DNA of 35,717 bases from Oppiella nova (lineage: Eukaryota; Arthropoda; Arachnida; Sarcoptiformes; Oppiidae), in the NCBI GenBank assembly GCA_905397405.1, contig CAJPVJ010000156.1, positions 1-35,717 of the forward strand, in the 5' to 3' direction. A program made the translations under genes and the position numbers. The notes beneath the pieces are model-generated. The model ran no database searches. It saw only the letters and a program-made list of their open reading frames with translations, and was not told the origin of the DNA. Positions 33,919 to 35,717 of the stretch are shown piece by piece (position 1 is the first letter of the stretch; the number at the start of each line of letters is the position of its first letter).

Positions 33919-35717
33919 CTGTAAATTAAAAAACATGATATTAAAAATAATTGAATAAATAAAATAAATATTTCTTAATTGATAAATATATAAAAACATA
34001 ATACAATACAAACAGAAATAAAAAATGTGTTTGTGCTAACAAATTTGTCTGGGAGTTGTGACAGATATAATTTATCTATAAATTAGGATCATTTGTATAC
34101 AACTGAACCCTAACTTCTATTTTCTCTCCAATTTCTTTCTCCTGCAGTAAATCCTTTTTCTCATTAATTTTCGACTAAAACTTTTGCCACAAATGATACT
34201 CGAGTTAAGAGAAAAGAGTCGTCTCTATAATAGTGTCTCAAAAAACTCTAATAGATATCACTTTCAGACCATTACTTGTTTGGATGACTGCCAGCCGTTG
34301 GGTATTATATTTCGGTTAACAAAATATAATTTCAAAAGTTGTTTTGTTTTAAAATTTTATTATACTTTGCACTAAATTAATAATTAATAATAATTTTAGA
34401 AATTAATTAAATAAATAATTTCTTATTGCATATCATATAACAATTATTAGTGTTTATATTAAACGTTACAATTAGCACTTTAACTTATTACAATTGATAA
34501 TAATACTTATTCCTAATACTAACACAAATAAAACAATGAAAATATTAATATTGTGACAGATATTCGTAAAATTGAGAAAATATCGGTTATTTAGCGCTTA
34601 AAACTTGATACGATTTTGTAGTGACTAAACGTGTTGTGCCTGAAATATAAAGGGAAAAATCCCATAACAATGAAATTTTATATATAAGATTACTCAATCA
34701 AATCCAACATTAGTTTTATTGCTAAATATCGCCTCATTGAGAATGAAGAGGAAATAAATAGCTTTGTGTCCATAAAAATATGGTATTTCTCTGCACTTCT
34801 TCACAATTATATTGTCTCTAAAACATTGAGATAACAAATTATTTTGTTTTTATTTTTTTCGGTTTCAAAATTATTTTTACATTCACTTTTCCATAGCATT
34901 TCATAATAAATTTATAATATTTGTTATAATAGTTATATTAAATTAATTAGTTTAAATTTGATTAATTTTATATACAAAATAGCTTACCTCATATTTTTAA
35001 TGTAAATTATTGAATGTAAATTTAATTTAATATTTGATATAAACGAGTTAATGTCTATAAAACTGTTTTTTAATCTTAGTTGTAAAATTACTAACTAGTA
35101 AAAGTGTTTATAGTTTTTAGTATTCAGAGAATATTTAATAATTTTATGAAAAACCATACTTTTATATAACTATCCAAATACAGTTACAATTTGAATGATT
35201 AATACGGAAGAAGTTTGTGTTATTTTATTGTTTAGTTAATTGTTTGCAAAAATATTCAACAAAAATGGACATTTTTACTGCATTTGGTATAATTATGTAT
35301 TTTTCCTGTTGTCTATGGTATAGACTTTATGCCATTTGATTACAGAATTTCATATATTTATACATCAGTTTTTTATTTTTATAAACTCTAGCTCTACATT
35401 CACAGAATAATAAATACTATTTATTCAGTGAATATGTATAATTAACTTTCAAATAGTCAACAATTCGTGTTATTCATTGCATTCATCGTATTATTCATTC
35501 ATTTGCATTACAAGTCCAATCAATATAACTGTATCGCAAATAGCACTACAAATACACTATTAAGTAATACGAGTGGATTTGTAAAACTATTTCAAACGAC
35601 TGTTGTTTGATATCATACAACAGCATCTGTCCCTATAATAAATATTAGCGATAGTTATTCACAATTTTCAACTTTTGGCCTCACTTTTCGCACATTAGTT
35701 AAAAATTTATTTGAAAA
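33919..35717. other. AT-rich flank upstream of the importin-like gene
   Basis: 1.8 kb of very AT-rich DNA. I could not find an IBB-like, Arg/Lys-rich exon on the - strand. One GC-richer patch at 34148-34306 is listed separately. From 34400 to the end there is nothing I can support. Confidence 0.7.
34148..34306 (+). other. Weak candidate 5' exon on the + strand
   Basis: A very strong acceptor (ccaatttctttctcctgcag, ending 34147) precedes a segment whose ATG at 34193 opens MILELREKSRLYNSVSK and continues through CLDDCQPLG to a possible donor TTGG|gtatta. The codons before the ATG include stops, as a 5' untranslated exon would. No similarity is recognised and no following exon lies in the window. 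If real, it begins a gene that diverges from the importin-like gene. Confidence 0.22.

Overview
The window is animal nuclear DNA, very AT-rich and interrupted by many long (CT)n/(GA)n tracts. Its two genes are split by spliceosomal introns. One gene has introns of 9-14 kb. The other has six mostly tiny introns (70-142 bp, one of about 0.8 kb). The protein content and the tiny introns fit an arthropod, possibly a mite, but nothing in the sequence fixes the taxon.

Left two thirds (about 1-24.4 kb, + strand): a Pitx-family homeobox gene. The homeodomain is split between exons at 14409-14647 and 23844-24419. The last exon also carries the OAR motif and the stop codon. An exon at 672-837 starts with ATG, ends in a good donor and has the right phase to join 14409, giving a 326-residue protein. 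Intron 1 (13.6 kb) holds most of the odd structure: a fold-back with interleaved inverted arms, two tandem duplications (one carrying a 145 bp MITE-like insertion), a G-quadruplex motif, a cluster of three TAATCC sites, and a His-rich coding exon on the opposite strand (11497-11920). That exon lies inside a segment bracketed by a 60 bp inverted repeat. If the segment were flipped, the exon could act as an alternative first exon of Pitx, because its donor has the same phase and the same last base as the 672-837 exon. Intron 2 (9.2 kb) holds another tandem duplication and a CpG-rich island near 20.0-20.6 kb.

Middle (24.4-30.8 kb): intergenic DNA between two convergent genes, with microsatellites, a 55 bp inverted repeat and no supported gene.

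Right (30.8-33.9 kb, - strand): a seven-exon gene assembled from splice sites and phase. It encodes a very divergent importin-alpha (ARM-repeat) protein followed by a basic linker and a C-terminal C3HC4-type RING finger. This architecture is not that of normal importin-alpha, which ends in an acidic exportin-binding tail, and the usual Trp/Asn NLS-binding ladder has been lost. One of its introns appears to be GC-AG. This gene is the most unusual content of the window. The last 1.8 kb is AT-rich, with one weak candidate exon on the + strand.
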